Of a DNA stretch of 64,000 nucleotides, positions 57,639-64,000 are shown in pieces. How positions within the stretch are numbered: position 1 is the first letter of the stretch; every line of letters starts with the position of its first letter. The position numbers were made by a program, and so were the translations under genes. The notes below the pieces were generated by a model that was not told the DNA's origin, ran no database searches, and was given only the letters and a program-made list of their open reading frames with translations. The stretch spans positions 719,419 to 783,418 of the forward strand of contig NC_052495.1 of assembly GCF_009730915.1 (NCBI RefSeq), written 5' to 3'. Origin of the DNA: Dioscorea cayenensis subsp. rotundata (taxonomy: Eukaryota; Streptophyta; Magnoliopsida; Dioscoreales; Dioscoreaceae).

Positions 57639-60600
57639 ATGAGGACTGATAATCATAGAGTTGGTGAAACTGGACTTTCAAATTCTGCAACTTCAAGTCA
57701 AACTCTCCCTTATGGAATTCATGGCATCTCTCCATCTCCCACCAATTTCTTGTACTCTTTCTTTCTTTAATCTAGTTGTTGTTATTGTTGTTGTTGTTGT
57801 TGTTGTTATTGAAGATGTGTTTTTATCTGATTCTCATGTGTTTATATTAGTGATCATGAAGGATCTAGTTATTTTGGGGAGTTGGAAGAGGCACTCATGC
57901 AAGGAGTTGTTGACAGAAAAGGCATGTATTTATTTATTTATTTATTTTTATTGAATTTTTTTTTACAAACACATGCAGAGGGAGGAGGTTTGAAATGGTC
58001 TCCACAAGGCACCACCAACCCATCCTTATTGCCTTCTTTTTTTTTTTCCCCATCACAGTGATCACATGAACCAAGAGAACTTGGATGATGTGATTTCCCA
58101 TACTCTCTGAACTTTTTCCCTGCAGGTTTTAAGTGCTGTTGCAGTGGCAGAATGGAAAGGAATAACTTGCTTTTCAATCACTGACAACAAACCTTCCTCT
58201 TTCTTTCAGCTGATTCTTAGACAACTTTATCATTATACTTTTAGCTTCATGATCTCTTCTTCTTTGCAGTATTTCTCACCACTAGGCCTCCCACTCTTGA
58301 AATCTTCCCTTCATGGCCAATGAGATTTCAGCAAACTTCCAAAGTATGTACCTTCATCAAGTGTATATAAATATATGTTTATGTCTGTTGATCCTTGTTG
58401 CCTTTTTGCTAATAGTTTTTTGATGCTATGAATTGAATACATATACAGAACTCACAGTCAGCAGAGAGCACAGATTCAGGATCAGCCCTTAATACAATTT
58501 CCCAGTTGGAATCAGACTCCCCAGTGAGCAGAAAGACTTCACCAGACCAGTCTACTGAGCAACCAGTACCACACATGATGATCATGTCCAGAACTGGAGA
58601 AGCAGAAAACCATCAACCCAAATCCCAAGAAAAGGTCTTGTTTCTTAAACAAATGTTTTTTCCCCTTATTTTCATTTGTTGATGATTTAAAAGTTAAAAA
58701 CTCATTACAGTCTCCACACAAATCCCAAGAGTCCAAGACCACAAAGCAAAGCACATTAATCCTCTAAAATAAAAGTTTTGTTTGGTATATCCACACACAA
58801 ACACACACATCTCCTTTGATTAAAACTTTTGTCTTGTTACCTTGTTGAACCCCCACTTACAATTAAAAACATGTTATGTTATCATAAACTCTTTTTGTTT
58901 ATTTAATTAAGTTTCTATATATCTAGAGTTGCTTTATTATCTTTCTCTCAAACCAATATCTTCAACTCAATGGTGCAGAGAAGGCTGATTAGTGAGAGAG
59001 ATGGAAGGCCTCTTGATGCAAAGGTTACTTTATATTTATATTTTTATTATTTTTTGGTTTTCTTTTTCTCAATGCATGCATACTTTTTACCATGCATTAC
59101 TCCCTTAACAAGAGAAACTAAAATCATCATTCATAAACAGACCTTGAGACGTTTAGCACAAAATAGAGAAGCTGCAAAAAAGAGCAGGCTCAGAAAGAAG
59201 GCTTATGTGCAACAATTGGAGAACAGTAGGGTTAAACTGGCTCAAATAGAACTTGATCTCCATAGAGCTAGATCTCAGGTCTTAATCAAACTTTGGTCAT
59301 TGAATTATAAGATAAAGAAGCTAGTAAACCATCTTTCTTTATTTATTTTGTTTATTTTGTTTATTTTGTAGGGTCTATTCTTAGGAGGAGTTGGTGCAAG
59401 TGCAAGTGCAAGTGCAACTATGAGTTCTGGTAACCACTCAACAACAATTAAAACAAAACAATGTTGTGATGTTTGCATTTGATTCACAAGTGATATATAA
59501 TACTCAACAGGTGCAGCTGTTTTCGATATCGAATACGCACGGTGGCTAGATGAAAACTTAAAGCACATGATGGAGCTAAGAAATGCATTGCAGACTCATT
59601 TATGTGACAATGATCTAAGAATTATAGTCGACGAATGCCTCGTGCACTATGATGAGTTCTTTCGATTAAAAGGCATTGCGACAAAAGCCGATGTATTCCA
59701 TCTCATCACCGGAATGTGGGTAACTCCTGCGGAACGTTGCTTCCTTTGGTTGGGTGGTTTCAAGCCCTCTGAACTCCTCAAGGTCATATATATTGAATAA
59801 CTATTGCATTGCACTCTAGCTCTAGTTACTTAATGATCATTAAAATTAAATTAAATTTTTTTTTTAATATTGTTATATAGATTATAACTTCTCAACTGGA
59901 TCCAATGACTGAGCAGCAGTTGATAGGGATATGTAGTCTTCAACAGTCATCAGAACAAGCTGAGGAGGCCTTAACTCAAGGACATGATCAACTGCAACAG
60001 TCACTGGCAGAGACTGTGGCAAATGGTTGTCTTTGTGAAACAACCATTAACAATGTAGGGAATAATGTTTACATGGCTCACATTAACAATCAAATGGCCA
60101 TTGCTCTTGAAAAGCTTGACAATCTTCAAAGCTTTGTCCTACAGGTAAACTATTCTTTTCTCCTTCTTCCTCTTCTTTTTTACCAAGTTTTATTGTGATT
60201 TAATTTGTATATAACTATTAGATATATATATATATATATATAGACTAGTTGATATATATATATGGAGATAATTAGATATCAATGCTCAAGATTCATTTAT
60301 AAATACTGTCAAATAAAAGTAGGTGTAAGTTTTGTTAATTTAATTAGTTTTTCTATAAAATAAGTTATTAATTTGTTTTTTTATTATCAATGGTCAAACA
60401 CTTTCTTGTAGCTTTTTGGTTTAGATTTTTAAGCCTTGTCCTTTATTCTTATTTCAACTAAATTAATGATAGCTTAATTTTTAATAAACTAAGCATAATT
60501 TTATCCCATTATATATTTACTATTTAAAAATTGCAATATGTTATTTATTTATTTATTTATTTAGTTTTCCTTGAGTCTCCTTCAAAAATCAAATCAATAG

Positions 60601-61266
60601 AAGAGTTTTTTTCCTCTAAGTTTATTGATTTGGTCTTTTCTGAAAGTAATAATAGAGGACTTATATGTGGCTTGGAAGAAAGTGATGATGATTATTAATT
60701 AATTAAAGAAATATTAATGTGAATCAAAACCTTTGATAGAATTTTAATAAAACATAGATATGTGACTCACACTAGTGAATGAAGCCAAAGCTTGAATATG
60801 TGAAAACTTTGCTTTCAATCAGACTCTGCATCTATTATTCTTTTGTCCTACCCTTTGTTCCCACTTCAATTTCTTCATTTATTTTCAACCGACATATCAA
60901 AATCAAAAGGGACCTTTGCTCTTCATTATTATTTAGATTATTTATTTACTTACTTTAATGAATTAAATTAGACATTTCCATTAATGAAGACAATTTATTT
61001 ATTAAATAAATATATATCCAAACAACAAGCAACAAGGACATGTGTGAAGCATCCCAAAGTCTTAATTTCACCTTCTTATCACTGTTTTGGTGTTTTATGT
61101 ATTTTTGTATACTTTTTTTTTATTCTCATCACTTTGAAGGAGAAATATTCAATTAAAAACATCATTTAATAAGGCATATCAATTTGCAATTTGATTTATA
61201 TTATTTGTTATTTGTTTGACATGTTGCACTTGAAGTTTATAAAAATATGGCCTAACAACAAGAAAC

Positions 61267-61310
<44 letters not shown>

Positions 61311-62345
61311 TCTCAAATTATAATTAAAAAAGTCGAAATCCAATGAGTGAGACAACATTTGAAGTTTCAATTAATGCCTAAACATTTCAAACCTCTTGAC
61401 TTTGATAAAAACAAATATATCTGTGTTAGTATATATTAATGAATGGTTCCTGTTTTGAAGATTATATATTAATATTCTCTGAATTTTCAATGAATTCAGG
61501 CTGATAACTTGAGACAGCAAACTCTTCATCAAATGAGGAGAATTCTAACAATTCGACAAGCCGGACGATGTTTGCTTGCGATCGGAGAATACTACGGCCG
61601 TCTTCGAGCTCTTAGCTCCCTCTGGGCTACTCGTCCTCGAGAGTAAGAAATCAAAATAAACAACTATGAACCTGTTTCAATTCACTTATGAAAATAAATG
61701 CTCAACTTAATTTTATTTTATTTAATTTCATCATCATGTATTCATAACATAAATATATATAATTATATATATATATATACAAGCTGATATAGTACTAGTA
61801 TTTATCTCTATAATAAATTGCAGAGTAGTATGAAAGGGTTGTGTATATTTATATATATGTGTGTGTGTCTGAATGGTTGCACATGAGGTTTTAAAAAATA
61901 ATTTTTCCGTAATGATTCAACTTTTGGGATTTATAAAAGGGTGGACGTACCACACTAATTAATGTAAATGATGAAGGCTTAATCACTTTCATTAAGTATA
62001 GATCCTTAATTAAAAGTTTCACTTACACTGAGATTGATGGGGAGGTTGCTCTTATGTCTTTGTAGGGGTAAGCATGAACAGCTACTTTTTTTTAATCTTT
62101 CTTTGTTCTTCTTTTTAGTCTTTTATTGAGTGATAATAAGTGCAACCTTTTTGGCCTCCACTATGAATTATATAGTAGAGTAATTAACTTATTAGTGGTC
62201 TCTTTTTATTAAGCAAATCAGTTACATTTTAGTTAACTTTCTTTTATTATCAAACAGGAATTTATTTACAGAAGAAAGTGCCTGCCCAGCAACTACAGAC
62301 CTGCAAATATTTCATCATCAAGTGCCTCATTTTTCAGCATTCTGA
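57639..62345 (+). CDS. TGA-type bZIP transcription factor (TGA9/TGA10 clade)
   Basis: Eleven exons: 57639-57751, 57851-57921, 58270-58343, 58449-58634, 58979-59023, 59141-59278, 59372-59429, 59511-59782, 59881-60144, 61500-61642 and 62258-62345, giving 483 residues. TGA factors bind TGACG (as-1) elements and recruit partners such as NPR1-like proteins or glutaredoxins; TGA9 and TGA10 of Arabidopsis act in anther development. The N-terminal part has YFGELEEALMQG, RPPTLEIFPSWPMRFQQTSK and a Ser-rich linker. The bZIP starts near residue 164 with the basic region NREAAKKSRLRKK (N171, R179). The DOG1 domain runs from about 236 (YARWLDENLKHMMELRNAL, then ERCFLWLGGFKPSELLKII). The C-terminus reads SLWATRPREN and ends HFSAF, as in this clade. 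Intron 2 has a GC donor. If the last intron is retained, translation stops at once after RPRE (455 residues). Confidence 0.92.
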
Positions 62346-62635
62346 CTAAATTAAACTACATTTTGCCTTCAAAATGTTATGTATCATGATATGTAAAATC
62401 TCATGTTGTTATTAAAGGCAGACTATAACAAAGAAAAAGTTGTCTGTTCATCTGCTGCATTATTATAAAATGGAATTTAGTAGTCACAACTTGCATGGAA
62501 ATAGGACAAGGTTTGAACTTTGAAGCCAATCACTTTAAAAGAAAATACAAAACTGTTGCAAAGATTGGTTGCAACAAACTTTGCTTTTTCTTTTTTGGAT
62601 TTTTTTCTTATTTAAATTTTCCATTTGTTTTTTAT

Positions 62636-62673
<38 letters not shown>

Positions 62674-63380
62674 GGACCCAGTGTAAGAGGTTATTATGTT
62701 ATCCAATCCATTAAAGAAGGGGCCATTTGACAGTGTCTTTTTATGCATTACTGTTTGTTCTGGTCTTGGATGCTGACTTTCTCGTCTCTTGTGGATATGG
62801 TAATGGTGGTGGTGGTGGTGCTGGTGCTGGCCATTGAATGACCCCATAAGCTTTTCTAGACGGATTGGACTTTTAAAAGTATAAAATATCATCCCACTCA
62901 TCATCAACCATAAAAGGAGCCTTCTTATTCTTAGTATACCATTCTCATGATGTATCTTTATTTGTCTTTTCGGATTATTTTAATGAATAAACCGTAAATT
63001 TATTAGAAACTGAGCAAGGAGTTCAAAGACGTAAAACAAAAAAACACATACATAGTAAGTACAAAAAAAAACAAAGGAAACGTAATGAAATTCACTGGAG
63101 GTGGATACAATAACAAATAAGATCAAACTATGTGTTAGACAGCGATAGCATCAAGACCGGTGTCCAAATTGTGTTCGTCTCACAAGAAAGGCTCGGAGAA
63201 TTGAATACTTCTTTTTTATTGTAGTGGACGAGTTTTTCAGCTTCTACCTTTTAACTACAAGAGCTGCAAACACCCAAAAAAGAAATATGTGACTGATTTT
63301 CAAAATTAAAAAAAAAAATAATGAGAGCTTTGTAAAATTGAAAATACAATCTTTTCTCTCAAATTAAATTTGCCACACAA
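62346..63380. other. TGA 3' UTR and spacer
   Basis: The 3' UTR of the TGA gene probably extends to about 62500. A (GA)n tract lies at 62640-62670 and a short GGT repeat near 62803-62830. Nothing else is seen. Confidence 0.5.
62640..62670. repeat. (GA)15 microsatellite
   Basis: An uninterrupted GA run in noncoding DNA downstream of the TGA gene. Confidence 0.85.
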
Positions 63381-63990
63381 TTACTTTTGCAAGCAAGGAC
63401 CATGACGGCGTGCGTGTAAACAAAATCCAAATCCCCTATATTATCCATCCCAAAGAACGACCAAAGACTCAAGAGCCCGGTATAACCTTAGAATCCATGC
63501 AAAATGAATTCAAGTGGACATTGTGATAGGGCAATGAATAGAGATAATCTATAGTTTTAATTGCAACATGGCAAAGGATACAAGTGATCATTGATAAATT
63601 TATCGCAACCCTTAGTAAAGAGATTATGCAAGGATAAAAACCCCATGTAAACTCTGGCAAAGGATTTTATTGTCCCATGCGAACTAATTGAAAACATTAA
63701 TTTTCGAACAACATAAGCCCTTTAGGATGTTTGGTGTCACCTTGCATTGTTGTTCCCATCAATTAGAAACATATGTAACAAGCTAAAGGAGAACCTGTCA
63801 TTTGGTGTCCATTTCCAAATTATGCTATCTTTCCTTTCCAATGATGGGACCTTATCAAACCAACTATATATCTAGGCAAACAAGGGTTCCAAACTTGTGT
63901 TAGCAGTTAGCACTTAGCAGGCATGAATGGTATAATCAGGTCTTTTACTAATCCCATTAGGAATTTGGACACAAAAACTTTTCAAACCAA
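63380..63990 (-). mobile_element. Worn LINE fragment (zf-RVT-like)
   Basis: On the minus strand, short pieces in shifting frames recall the C-terminal zinc-binding region of plant non-LTR reverse transcriptases: IIWKWTPNDRFS near 63820-63785, then WDNKILCQSL near 63680-63650 and LFTKGCDKFINDHLYPLPCC near 63625-63565. Frameshifts and stops break it throughout, so it is an inactive remnant. The rest of the element would lie outside the window or is lost. Confidence 0.5.
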
Positions 63991-64000
63991 ATAATTGAAT

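Noticed and set aside
58127-58200. Possible extra TGA exon after a CAG at 58123-58125
   Set aside because: Including it breaks the frame with an early stop, whereas joining 57921 directly to 58270 keeps the conserved sequence in phase.

Overview
The window is nuclear DNA from a flowering plant. The genes are split by short GT-AG introns with AT-rich flanks, and their products are plant-specific or organelle-targeted: a VAMP727-type SNARE with the seed-plant acidic insert, an S40 senescence regulator, a DYW-class PPR protein, a TGA bZIP factor and chloroplast proteins. Intergenic DNA is very AT-rich, with many (TA)n, (GA)n and (TTA)n tracts. The single-exon genes near 3 kb and 17.4 kb are GC-rich, a contrast often seen in monocots. 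A non-grass monocot is my best guess, but the sequence does not prove it. Positions 4451-5450 are an assembly gap of 1000 N.

Layout: 0-4 kb, an S40-like gene on the minus strand with ABRE-like elements upstream. 5.7-8.9 kb, VAMP727 (minus) and a mitochondrial ATPase inhibitor IF1 gene (plus), divergent and sharing a short promoter. 9.8-10.1 kb, a small tail-anchored protein. 11.3-13 kb, the spliceosomal SmD2 gene (minus). 17.4-18.2 kb, a gene resembling syringolide-induced protein 14-1-1. 18.2-23.4 kb, AT-rich spacer with tandem repeats and a SINE-like element. 23.5 kb, a small MGNC-type protein. 24.1-26.3 kb, a chloroplast SOUL heme-binding gene (minus). 26.5-28.9 kb, a repeat block with two copies of a decayed coding fragment. 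29.9-41.2 kb, a 13-exon chloroplast membrane protein gene (Arabidopsis At5g03900 type) whose intron 11 is swollen to 6.8 kb. 44.3-46.2 kb, QCR9 of respiratory complex III (minus). 48.5-48.9 kb, a conserved plant protein of unknown function (minus). 52.9-55.0 kb, an intronless PPR-DYW gene. 57.6-62.3 kb, a TGA9/TGA10-type bZIP-DOG1 transcription factor. 63.4-64 kb, a worn LINE fragment.

The genes are independent, as is usual in plants; none forms a cluster or pathway. Exon models were assembled by hand from splice sites, conserved family sequence and unbroken reading phase.

The most unusual structure is in intron 11 of the At5g03900-like gene. A GC-richer, degenerate satellite-like array is interrupted by nested inverted repeats: outer arms of about 340 bp, an inner hairpin with about 180-bp arms, and a perfect 17-bp stem in its loop. 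If it stays in the pre-mRNA it could form long double-stranded RNA. Other points are a GC-AG intron and an optional last intron in the TGA gene, a start-overlapping uORF on an IF1 reading frame with no presequence, and a MITE directly upstream of the PPR gene.
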